From Thiobacillus denitrificans (GTDB lineage: Bacteria; Pseudomonadota; Gammaproteobacteria; Burkholderiales; Thiobacillaceae): a stretch of 55,140 nucleotides of DNA. The position numbers were made by a program, and so were the translations under genes. Position 1 is the first letter of the stretch. Every line of letters begins with the position of its first letter. This document shows positions 42,019 to 49,679 of the stretch, piece after piece. The stretch spans positions 1 through 55,140 of the forward strand of contig DYIY01000020.1 of the NCBI GenBank assembly GCA_020723405.1. Direction: 5' to 3'. Under the pieces are notes generated by a model. That model ran no database searches. It saw only the letters and a list, made by a program, of their open reading frames with translations, and was not told the DNA's origin.

Positions 42019-42684
42019 ATGATCAAACCTCGCTACGGCTGGATTCCTCTGCTGCTGGCCCTGCTGCTGACCGCCCAGACGGCCGGTGCGGAACCGAAGA
42101 AAGCCAACCGGGAAAGGGAAGCCCTGCGCCGGGTGCAGATGCAGTTGCAGCAGGTCCAGGGCCAGGTGTCCAGCCTGGAACAGGAAAAGGCCAAGCTGGT
42201 CCAGGATGCGGAAAAAGCCGGCAAGGCCGCCAAGTCGGCCCAGGCCAAGGCCCGTCGCCTGGACAAGGAACTGGCCGAGGCAAACAGCCAGCGGGAAGCC
42301 CAGGCCAGGGAACTGGAGCAAGTGCGCAAGGACCTGGCCGACACCGCCCAGCGCCTGGCCGAGATCCGCAAGACCCTGGCCGAGACCGGCGACAAGCTCA
42401 CGGAAACCAGCCGCCTGCTGCGCCAGACCGAGGGCGAGAAGAAGAACCTGGAAGGCCTCAAGGTACGCAACGAGCGGGAAATCGCCGCCTGCGAAGACCG
42501 CAACGGCAAGCTCTACCAGATCGGCCGGGACCTGATGGTCCGCTTTGAGCGCAAGACCTGCGCCGACGCCATGGCCCAGGCCGAACCCTTCACCGGCCTG
42601 CGCCGGGTGGAGGTGGAAAACCTGATGGAACAATACCGGGACAAACTGGACGAACAGAAACTGGTGAAGGCCCCGGCTCGATGA
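42019..42684 (+). CDS. Periplasmic coiled-coil protein
   Basis: A 221-residue protein: signal peptide (cleavage after AGA, about residue 21), then an almost unbroken Lys/Glu/Ala/Gln coiled coil (about 25-150) and a short C-terminal part with two cysteines (about 158 and 180) that could pair. GGAG seven bases before ATG 42019 favours it over ATG 42013. It follows the ankyrin gene by 22 bp and ends the plus-strand export operon. No enzyme fold is visible; a spacer or scaffold role across the periplasm would suit a TonB-type complex, but this is inference. Confidence 0.75.
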   Translation: MIKPRYGWIPLLLALLLTAQTAGAEPKKANREREALRRVQMQLQQVQGQVSSLEQEKAKLVQDAEKAGKAAKSAQAKARRLDKELAEANSQREAQARELEQVRKDLADTAQRLAEIRKTLAETGDKLTETSRLLRQTEGEKKNLEGLKVRNEREIAACEDRNGKLYQIGRDLMVRFERKTCADAMAQAEPFTGLRRVEVENLMEQYRDKLDEQKLVKAPAR

Positions 42685-42720
42685 GCGAGGGGCCAATACC
42701 GCACTGTGCCCACGCTTGCC

Positions 42721-42804
42721 GTAGGGTGTGGTGAGCGCAGCGAACCGCACCGTAGCACCATCCGTCCCGAGCTGGTGCGGTTCGCCTTGCTCACCACACC
42801 CTAC
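42721..42804. repeat. GTAGGGTGTGGTGAGC inverted repeat
   Basis: The left arm GTAGGGTGTGGTGAGCGCAG... (42721-42750) and the right arm ending CTCACCACACCCTAC (42774-42804) are inverted copies. It is the same family as 21145-21225 and sits just after the export operon. Confidence 0.8.
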
Positions 42805-42823
42805 CCATTACCCTCATCCATCC

Positions 42824-42854
42824 GTAGGGTGTGGTGAGCGCAGCGAACCGCACC
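42824..42854. repeat. Extra half copy of the GTAGGGTG repeat
   Basis: A third arm, GTAGGGTGTGGTGAGCGCAG followed by cgaaccgcacc, repeats the left arm of 42721 nearly exactly. It ends 12 bp before the stop of the convergent parvulin gene. Confidence 0.75.
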
Positions 42855-42866
42855 ATGCCTGTCCGG

Positions 42867-43718
42867 TCAGGGTTTCCGGAGTTCTTCCAGAGCGATGCCG
42901 TTGATGGCGATGGGGGTGCGGGCTTCCAGTTTCTGCAGGTAGGCGGCTTCGATTTCGGCGGCTTTGCGCAGTTTCAGGTTGCGGGCCAGGTTGTCCCGGA
43001 CCTGGTCGAAGGGCAGGGTCTGGGGTTCGTCCAGGCCGGTGAGCTTGAGAAGACGCCAGCCGTTGCCGCTTTTCAGGGGCTTGCCTACTTCCCCCTTGTC
43101 CATGGTTTTCACGGCGTCCCGTACCTCGGGGGCCAGTTCGCTTTCGTTCAGCCAGCCCACGTCGCCGCCCTGGGCCGCGCTGGCGGCGTGCCGGGAGTGC
43201 TTGCGGGCCAGGGCGGCGAAGTCGGCTCCCTTGCGTTGGGCTTCCCGGGCCAGATCGTCCATGGCCTTGCGGGTCCTGTCGTCGCCGCCTTCCAGATAGA
43301 TCTGGCTGATGCGGTAGCGGCGCGGCGTCAGCAGACCGGGTTTGGCGGTTTCGTAGGCCAGTCGCAGTTGGTCGTCGCTGGGGAAGTCGGTGGGGGGGCG
43401 GGCGATGCCGTTCATGTAGGCGCTGGCCAGGGCCAGGTCGGCAGCCCGGGCCATGCGGGCGGCCACGTCGGATTTTTTGTCCATGCCCTGGCGGCGGGCC
43501 TCGTCGGCCAGGGTCCGGGCCAATAGTTCATTGCGGATCAGCCTGCCCAGTCCCTGGGGCGTCTTTGCCTGGTCGGGGTTGGCTTCCGCCAGTTGCCGGA
43601 CATCGGCCACGGTGAGGCTGAGGGCGCCCATGCGGGCGAGGACATCGCCGTCGGCGGCCTGGCTGAGGGGGGAGAAGCCGGCGAGGCAGGCGACGAGCAG
43701 ACGGAGGGGCTGTTTCAT
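42867..43718 (-). CDS. Parvulin-type (PpiC/EpsD-like) peptidyl-prolyl isomerase
   Basis: A 283-residue periplasmic folding factor. After the signal peptide come a SurA-like helical part (about 35-125) and a rotamase domain (about 135-235; RYRISQIYLEG, GADFAALARKHSRHAASAAQGGDVGWLNESELAPEVRDAV). The layout resembles EpsD-family isomerases of exosortase loci. Two starts are possible. ATG 43718 gives a compact signal; ATG 43763 has GGAG five bases upstream but adds 15 residues. The segment LLVAC could be a lipobox. It is convergent with the export operon, and assisting outer-membrane or secreted protein folding fits its place. Confidence 0.82.
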   Translation of the reverse strand: MKQPLRLLVACLAGFSPLSQAADGDVLARMGALSLTVADVRQLAEANPDQAKTPQGLGRLIRNELLARTLADEARRQGMDKKSDVAARMARAADLALASAYMNGIARPPTDFPSDDQLRLAYETAKPGLLTPRRYRISQIYLEGGDDRTRKAMDDLAREAQRKGADFAALARKHSRHAASAAQGGDVGWLNESELAPEVRDAVKTMDKGEVGKPLKSGNGWRLLKLTGLDEPQTLPFDQVRDNLARNLKLRKAAEIEAAYLQKLEARTPIAINGIALEELRKP

Positions 43719-43848
43719 GGGTGATGGGAGGCGGCAAAATGGGCAAGCATAGGCATGGGGCATGACGGCTCCGTGACGCCGGCATGGGCTTCATGAAACC
43801 GTCATGGCCGGCGCATAGATTGCACCCTCCGCTTCATCGACCCCCAGC

Positions 43849-44907
43849 ATGAAACACGCCGAGACACGCGGCAGGGACAGCCTGCCGCAGATTGCGGCCC
43901 CCATCCGCCGATCCGCGCTGACGGCGGGGGGCCTGGCTCTGCCCGCCCCCACTGTGCAGGCTGAGACTGCGAGCAGCGCGGTACTCGACCTCATGCTCGG
44001 CAATCCCGAGCAGCACGCAGTGGCGGTGCTCGACGGTGTCCGGCCCGTGGGCATCATCCATCGGCCCGCGCTCCTCGACCGCTTCATCGGCCTGTTCGGC
44101 CGGGAGATCTACGGCCGCAAGCCCTGCCGTCAGATCATGGACGATGCGCCGCTGGTGGTGGATGAATTGGTGTCCTTGCAGGATCTTTCCGAACTGGTGG
44201 TGAACAAGGGCAAGCAGACCTTCACCCAGGGTTTCATCGTCACTTCGGCCGGCGCGTACCGGGGCCTGGGGTCGGGTTTCGACCTCATGCGCGAAGTGAC
44301 CCGCATGCAGATCGTCGCCGCCCGCTATGCCAATCCCCTGACCGGTCTGCCGGGCAACGTGCCCATCCAGGAACACACCCGACAGCTCCTGGATACGGCC
44401 AGCCCCTTCGTGGTGGCCTATTGCGATCTGGACCATTTCAAGCCTTATAACGACGTCTATGGCTTTCAATGGGGCGATGACATGATCCGTTTCGTGGCCC
44501 AGCTCCTGTTGGCGGCCAGCGACGGCGAGACGGACTTCGTCGGCCACGTGGGTGGGGATGACTTCGTGGTGCTCTTCAGGTCGGCGGATTGGGAAAAGCG
44601 CTGCAAGGCCATGCTGGCCCTGTTCGACAGCGAACGTTCGGCCTTCTTCAACGCTGGCCATCTGGCGGCGGGGGGCTACACCAGCGAGGACCGGCGCGGT
44701 CAAGTCACCTTCCATCCCCTGGTGAGCCTGTCCATCGGCGCGGTCCCCGTGGACCCGGGCTGCTATCACCATGTCCACGAGGTGGCCGAATCCTGCGCCG
44801 AAGCCAAGCACATGGCCAAGAAGCAGTCCGGCAGCAGCCTGTTCATCGAGCAGCGCAGGCATCCCGCCCATTGGGAGGAGTTGCCGAAGACGGCGCAGCC
44901 GGAATAA
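43849..44907 (+). CDS. CBS-GGDEF protein with GGDDF active site
   Basis: A 352-residue protein without membrane segments. The N-terminal part (about 40-150) resembles a CBS pair (AVAVLDGVRPVGIIHRPALLDRF, MDDAPLVVDELVSLQDL). The GGDEF domain (about 160-335) starts NPLTGLPGN and has the metal-binding D193 in CDLDHFKPYND. The signature loop reads GGDDF (235-239), with Asp for the usual Glu. The RxxD inhibitory site is not preserved (GETD). It may be a weak diguanylate cyclase or a nucleotide-sensing protein. Its start codon lies 131 bp from the divergent parvulin gene. Cyclic di-GMP control of surface proteins is plausible. Confidence 0.82.
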   Translation: MKHAETRGRDSLPQIAAPIRRSALTAGGLALPAPTVQAETASSAVLDLMLGNPEQHAVAVLDGVRPVGIIHRPALLDRFIGLFGREIYGRKPCRQIMDDAPLVVDELVSLQDLSELVVNKGKQTFTQGFIVTSAGAYRGLGSGFDLMREVTRMQIVAARYANPLTGLPGNVPIQEHTRQLLDTASPFVVAYCDLDHFKPYNDVYGFQWGDDMIRFVAQLLLAASDGETDFVGHVGGDDFVVLFRSADWEKRCKAMLALFDSERSAFFNAGHLAAGGYTSEDRRGQVTFHPLVSLSIGAVPVDPGCYHHVHEVAESCAEAKHMAKKQSGSSLFIEQRRHPAHWEELPKTAQPE

Positions 44908-44932
44908 AAAAAACGCGGCCAACCGGCCGCGT
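44905..44932 (-). terminator. Terminator of the minus-strand PEP-CTERM pair
   Basis: On the minus strand ACGCGGCC and GGCCGCGT pair around a four-base loop, followed by a run of T. It ends transcription coming from 46474-45001 and abuts the GGDEF gene stop. Confidence 0.85.
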
Positions 44933-45000
44933 CGAAGTCGTTCGGGGGAACTGGTTGCTTTTCTGCCTTCTCGCGCGTGGAAACGTACAGGGAAAGCGGC

Positions 45001-45747
45001 TCAGACCTTGCCGCGCCGGCGGGCGGCCACGCCCAGCAGACCCAGCCCGGCCAGCATCATGGCGTAGGTCTCGGGCTCGGGGACGGCGGCGGTGAAGGCG
45101 GTGTCGTTCAGCACGGTGCCGGTGAACTCGCCGCTGCCCACGTCATTCCAGTTGTCGGCGTTGAACACCAGGGGTTGGTAATCGGCCAGGCTGGCCAGGC
45201 CGTCGCGCACGCCGACGTACTCGCCGAAATCGGCATCGTTCACCAGGGCGATGGCGTTGCTGCCCAGGGTCAGGCCGGCGTTGGCCAGGTTCTGGGGAGC
45301 GGAATCGTTCTCGGTGGTCAGGCCGGTGAGGGCGGTGGTGATGCCGGTGGCGCTGCCCAGGTAGACGTAGACCGTCTCGTTGCTCTTGGCGAAGCCCAGG
45401 TTGGTGCCGCCGCCGGAGGCCAGGCTCAGGCTGCCGTAACTGGCGGACAGGGGGGTGCCGTCATCGATTTCCAGGAAGGTGATCACGGTGCCGGCGGCAA
45501 TGCTGCCGGCTCCGGTGTTCCACACCAGGGTGTGCTCGTTGGTGTCGTTGAAGCTGCTGCCGTTCCACTCGTTGTCGCTGATGTAGATCTCGGTGCCGGC
45601 GGCGATGTCCACGAAGGTCACCAGGGCCCAACTGTCTTCGTCGGCGTTGAAGGAGGTGAAGGCGATGTCGCCGGTGGTCAGGGCCTGGGCCTGGGCGGAA
45701 ACGGTGGCCATGAGGGCCAGGGACAGGGCGAGCTGGGTCTTACGCAT
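45001..45747 (-). CDS. PEP-CTERM sorting-domain protein
   Basis: A 248-residue exported protein with signal peptide (cleavage after AQA, about residue 21), a beta-rich domain like those that begin with LTTGDIAFTSFNADEDSWALVTF, and the sorting signal VPEPETYAMMLAGLGLLGVAARRR. The DIAFTSFN...FVDIAAGTEIYISDNEW pattern resembles lamin-tail-like or nuclease-associated surface domains. Its first codons overlap the end of the upstream PEP-CTERM gene by 8 bp, so both are co-translated. A terminator follows. Confidence 0.87.
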   Translation of the reverse strand: MRKTQLALSLALMATVSAQAQALTTGDIAFTSFNADEDSWALVTFVDIAAGTEIYISDNEWNGSSFNDTNEHTLVWNTGAGSIAAGTVITFLEIDDGTPLSASYGSLSLASGGGTNLGFAKSNETVYVYLGSATGITTALTGLTTENDSAPQNLANAGLTLGSNAIALVNDADFGEYVGVRDGLASLADYQPLVFNADNWNDVGSGEFTGTVLNDTAFTAAVPEPETYAMMLAGLGLLGVAARRRGKV

Positions 45748-46474
45748 TTTGCGGATCTCCGATGCGGTTGTGGTGGGTGTGATGGTGGCGACGGATCGCC
45801 ATGAGGATCAGGCCCAGGCCGATGAGCAGCATGGACCAGGTTTCGGGTTCGGGTACGGGGGTGAGGACCACGTTGTCCACCCACAGGGCGGAACTCACGC
45901 TGTAATCGCCCACGTCCACCACGCCCAGGGCCAGGGTGTGGGTGCCGGCGCCGGTGAATTGCCAGGTGAAGGTGGACCGGCCCGTCTGCCAGGCGAATTG
46001 ATCGGCGGCCAGGGTGGCATCCGCTGCGGAAGCCAGGCTGAGCAGGGTGCCGTCCAGGGCCAGGAAGGCGTAATCCTGGAAACCGGCGGGCCCCTCGTTG
46101 CTATGCAAGGACCAGTCGAAGCGCAGTACGTCGCCAGCCTGGACGGTGAAGGTCTGGGTGAGTACCGAGCCCTCGAAGGCCTGGTCGCCCTGGTCCAGGG
46201 CTCCCACGGCCAGACCGGCGAATTCCTCCACCCCCCCGGCCACCCCGGCTTCCGCAGCGGCCAGGCCGGACAGGTTGTAGGCTCCGGCGGCAGCGGGAAA
46301 GTCATCGGCGTAGTCGGTGTGGGCCGTGCCGAGCCAGGCGGCCTGCTCCAGTACGGCCACGTCGCCCAGGGACTGCCAGCCGGCGAGGCCGGCGGCGAAG
46401 CCGCCGTTCTCCACGGCCTGGGCGGTGCCGGCCATGCCCAGCAGGGCGGCCATCAGCAGTTGAGTTTTGATCAT
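45740..46474 (-). CDS. PEP-CTERM protein with C-terminal extension
   Basis: A 244-residue exported protein: signal peptide (cleavage after AQA, residue 20), a jelly-roll-like carbohydrate-binding-type body (NGGFAAGLAGWQSLGDVAV at the start; VLRFDWSLHSNEGP; STFTWQFTGAGTHTLALGVVDVGD) and VPEPETWSMLLIGLGLILMAIRR. Unlike the other PEP-CTERM proteins here, about 16 residues rich in His and Asn follow the basic stop-transfer end. This tail is encoded over the start of the next gene. It begins 42 bp after the nuclease stop. Confidence 0.85.
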   Translation of the reverse strand: MIKTQLLMAALLGMAGTAQAVENGGFAAGLAGWQSLGDVAVLEQAAWLGTAHTDYADDFPAAAGAYNLSGLAAAEAGVAGGVEEFAGLAVGALDQGDQAFEGSVLTQTFTVQAGDVLRFDWSLHSNEGPAGFQDYAFLALDGTLLSLASAADATLAADQFAWQTGRSTFTWQFTGAGTHTLALGVVDVGDYSVSSALWVDNVVLTPVPEPETWSMLLIGLGLILMAIRRHHHTHHNRIGDPQNA

Positions 46475-46515
46475 GGTGATGCTCCCGATTGTGGGTTGTG
46501 TGTTTTACAAGGCGG

Positions 46516-49500
46516 TTAAAGCCCCAGGTCCCGGGCCGGATCGAGCTGGCTGGCGGTCAGGCCGCGCAGGGTGGCCAGGGTGCGGAAACCGCCCCGGCCG
46601 GCTGCGCCGTCGCTGTCCACCTGCACGCTGGCACCGGCCGCAGCGTTGGCCACCCGTACGAAACCGCCGGACAAGGCCGCCTCGGGGCTGATGCCCAGGC
46701 TGGCCAGCAATGCCGTCAGGTCGATGTGATCGCTGCCCGGAACAAAGTCGGTGATGCTGTCGGTACCGTCCCGCAGGCTGGCATAGACGAAGGTGTCGGT
46801 GCCCGGACCGCCGGTGAGCTGGTCGGCGCCCGCGCCCCCTTCCAGAAGGTCATCCCCCGGCGTGCCCACCAGGACATCCCGGCCGGCGCTGCCGCTAATG
46901 CGCTTGACCAGGCTCAGACCCACCAGGACCGAATCGTGGTCGGAGGCGCGATATGGACTGGCGGTGTACAGATCCTGGGTCTTGTACTCGGTGTTGTAGT
47001 CGATGACCGAGGGCTCGTCGGCATTGCTGTGCCAGTGGTGGGTGCCGGTGACCTGGGCCGCCAGGGAAGCGCTGGCCAGGGCGTGGTCCAGGTAGCCCGC
47101 TTCGCCGTCGAACACGTAGGAATAGCCGAAGCCGTCGAAGCGGCGGGTCTGGTCGGCGTAACCCCGGTCCAGCAGGGCCAGCACCGGGTCTTCCTGGCCA
47201 TAGGCGTTCAGGTCGCCGATGATCAGCACGTCGGCGTCGCCGCTGCTGGTGCTCAGGCCGGCGGCGAAATCGGCCAGGGCCTGGGCCTGTTCCATCCGCA
47301 GGCCATTCCAGCAACCCTGGCCATCACCCTGGTCGGCATTGGGATCACTGGCGTCCGAGGGGCAACTGCCCTTGGACTTGAAGTGGTTCACCACCACGCT
47401 GAAGGCCTCGCCGTTGGCGGCGGCAAAGGTCTGGGCCAGAGGGGGCCGGTTGTGCACGCTGTGGGTGTCGCTGAGGGGAGCGCCGGCCAGGCTCAGCCGG
47501 CCCGGCTTGTAGATCATGGCCACCCGGATGGCATCGCTGCCGGCGCCGCCGGCGGGGGTGCCCACCGAAGCGTAGGTGCCGGCACCCAGCAGGGCGTTCA
47601 GACCATCCACCAGGTTCTGCACGGCGGTCTCGCCGTTGTTCTCAATCTCCATCAGACCCACCACGTCGGCGTCCAGGGCGGCAAGGGCGGCGATGATCTT
47701 GTCCCGCTGGCGGGTGAACTCTTCGGCACTGTCGGCGCCACGGCAGTCGTCCCGGGTGAGACTGGGGAAGCACTGGGCTCCGCTCTGATCCAGGGTGGTG
47801 AAGTAATTGAGCACGTTGAAGCTGGCCACCCTCAGGTTGCCGCCCACCGACGCCGGGCTGGCGGAACGGGGGTTGTCCCGGGTGATGACGGGTTCGATGG
47901 TGGGGTGCAGCTTGTAGTCGCGCAGGGAATCGCTCACTGCGCCGTGGTAGAGCACGCCGGTGACGCCATGGACCGTGTCGCCGGCCCGCAGGGTGTCGTC
48001 GGCGCCCATGTAGGGGATGGGATCGGGGTTCTGGTCGTTGCTGCCGTCATCCAGGGTCAGGCGGCGGCGAGCGTTGTCGTCGGCCAGGGCGAGGGCTTCC
48101 GGGCTGCCGGCTGGATAGCGGTTGGTGGGTTTTTCCAGGCGACCCTGGGCAGACACGGTGATCTCCCCGTAACGGCCCTGGAAGTAGTTCTGGGAGACCG
48201 TGAGGGGAGCGTCGATGCTCACCAGCATGCCCTCGTAGCGCTCCAGTTCCCCCTCCACGGATTCCGGCAGGGTCACGGCGACGGGGGTCAGGCTCTGGCC
48301 GGCGCCCAGCAAGGTGACGGCGGTGGGATTGGTCAGTTCGGTGAGGGTGTTGTATTCGCTGACGCTGGCGGTGAGACGGATCAGACTCCCCTCGACCACC
48401 TCGGCCGGGATGCCCCCGGGGGAATAGACGAAGATGCCATCCGAGGTTTCCGCCAGGCCATCACCGGTCGGATCCTGGATGAAGTAGCCGTAGTTGCTGG
48501 GGATGACCTTGGTGACCACCCCCTCGGTGGTCACGGTCTGGCCGGCCAGGGGGCTGGCGTCGCCACTGCCCTGGATGGCGGGAATGGGGGTGACGCCGGT
48601 GACGGTCACCGTCAGGGTGCAGGCGGCGGTCTGGCCTTCGTCGTTGCTGAAGCTGACTTCCACCGGGTAGCTGCCGGCCGCCAGGCCGGACACGTCCAGG
48701 TCCACCTTGGCGCTGTCCCCGTCGGCCAACGCCGGGGCCAGGGTGCCCAGGCTGATGCCTGCCGTGGCGCCGGAGGTGATCAGGGCCCCATTGACCCGGC
48801 TGTCGGCGTCGCTGGCGCTGAGGGTGACGCTGCCCGTTTCGCCGCTGGCCAGGGACAGTCCGGTGCAACTGGCGACGATGGGCAGATTGCCGCCGGCCAG
48901 GGGGCTGCCGGTGACGCTGATGTCGTCCACGCCCACCCACTCGTCATTGCCGGCGGCATTGCTGGTGAGGATGCGCACCTGGAGCAGGGGCTGGTTGGCG
49001 GCGTCGGCAGGCAACACCGCGCTCACGGGGGTGACCAGGCTGTCCAGGCTGGGGCCGCTGGTGGCGTCTGCCACGAAGGCGGCCGGCACATTGTTGAAGT
49101 TGCCGGCAGCGCCGATCCGGTATTGCAGGGCCACGGGCTGGATGGCGTTGTCGCTGGAGCCGTCCAGATCCCGCAGCAGGTAGGCCACGGCTATCTGCTC
49201 AAAACCCCGGGTATCCAGATTGAGCAGAAGATAGGGCGCATCGGCAGTGCCGGAGCCGTTGAGGGCCAGGGTGGGATCAGCCAGTTCGAATTCCGCGATG
49301 CCGCCCGTGCTGTAGGTGCCGGGGCTGGTCTGGTTGGCATTCACGTCGAGGACCGTGCTGTTCCCCAGGATCGTCTGGGGATCGGTGCCGGTGGCCGTGG
49401 TCAGATCGTCACCCCGGTAGCCCAGTACCCCGGGCACGCCGGACCAGTCGTCGGACCCGCTGATGAGGCTGGTGTTGGACCAGTCCTGGGCATAGGGCAG

Positions 49501-49587
49501 GGGCTGGGCGGCGCTGTCGGCCAGGGCAGGCTGGTTGCTCAGGCCGCCCAGAATCAAGGCGACGATGAGGGGACGCAGGGGGGACAT
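46516..49587 (-). CDS. ExeM/NucH-family extracellular endonuclease with RTX tail
   Basis: A 1023-residue secreted nuclease. A signal peptide (about 1-23) is followed by beta-sandwich domains, then an OB-fold-like segment (about 325-430, GQTVTTEGVVTKVIPSNYGYFIQD). The endonuclease/exonuclease/phosphatase domain (about 584-890) has ASFNVLNYF, DADVVGLMEIENNG, VVNHFKSKG, IIGDLNAYGQEDP and ASDHDSVLV. The C-terminus has calcium-binding RTX repeats (GSAGRDVLVGTPGDDLLEGGAGADQLTGG) and a type I secretion-like end. Having both a signal peptide and an RTX tail is uncommon. It likely degrades extracellular DNA in the biofilm. A palindrome lies 14 bp upstream of the start. Confidence 0.9.
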   Translation of the reverse strand: MSPLRPLIVALILGGLSNQPALADSAAQPLPYAQDWSNTSLISGSDDWSGVPGVLGYRGDDLTTATGTDPQTILGNSTVLDVNANQTSPGTYSTGGIAEFELADPTLALNGSGTADAPYLLLNLDTRGFEQIAVAYLLRDLDGSSDNAIQPVALQYRIGAAGNFNNVPAAFVADATSGPSLDSLVTPVSAVLPADAANQPLLQVRILTSNAAGNDEWVGVDDISVTGSPLAGGNLPIVASCTGLSLASGETGSVTLSASDADSRVNGALITSGATAGISLGTLAPALADGDSAKVDLDVSGLAAGSYPVEVSFSNDEGQTAACTLTVTVTGVTPIPAIQGSGDASPLAGQTVTTEGVVTKVIPSNYGYFIQDPTGDGLAETSDGIFVYSPGGIPAEVVEGSLIRLTASVSEYNTLTELTNPTAVTLLGAGQSLTPVAVTLPESVEGELERYEGMLVSIDAPLTVSQNYFQGRYGEITVSAQGRLEKPTNRYPAGSPEALALADDNARRRLTLDDGSNDQNPDPIPYMGADDTLRAGDTVHGVTGVLYHGAVSDSLRDYKLHPTIEPVITRDNPRSASPASVGGNLRVASFNVLNYFTTLDQSGAQCFPSLTRDDCRGADSAEEFTRQRDKIIAALAALDADVVGLMEIENNGETAVQNLVDGLNALLGAGTYASVGTPAGGAGSDAIRVAMIYKPGRLSLAGAPLSDTHSVHNRPPLAQTFAAANGEAFSVVVNHFKSKGSCPSDASDPNADQGDGQGCWNGLRMEQAQALADFAAGLSTSSGDADVLIIGDLNAYGQEDPVLALLDRGYADQTRRFDGFGYSYVFDGEAGYLDHALASASLAAQVTGTHHWHSNADEPSVIDYNTEYKTQDLYTASPYRASDHDSVLVGLSLVKRISGSAGRDVLVGTPGDDLLEGGAGADQLTGGPGTDTFVYASLRDGTDSITDFVPGSDHIDLTALLASLGISPEAALSGGFVRVANAAAGASVQVDSDGAAGRGGFRTLATLRGLTASQLDPARDLGL

Positions 49588-49600
49588 GGCGGCTCCGGTG

Positions 49601-49621
49601 AACTTGTCGAGCCGACAAGTT
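49601..49621. promoter_or_regulatory. AACTTGTCG-AGC-CGACAAGTT palindrome upstream of the nuclease
   Basis: A perfect 9-bp inverted repeat with three central bases lies 14 bp before the nuclease start codon. The half-site TTGTCG also occurs, in inverse pairs, upstream of epsA. It overlaps the expected leader and could act as an operator or an mRNA hairpin. Confidence 0.5.
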
Positions 49622-49679
49622 AGGGGGCCACTGTTAAACCCGGATGCCCCGGGGTGGGGGAGGGGCTAGTCCGAACGGC

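Noticed and set aside
46489-49623. A 1044-residue plus-strand open frame opposite the nuclease gene
   Set aside because: The minus-strand frame has clear nuclease and RTX motifs. The plus-strand product is low-complexity Gly/Val/Gln/His sequence without homology features.
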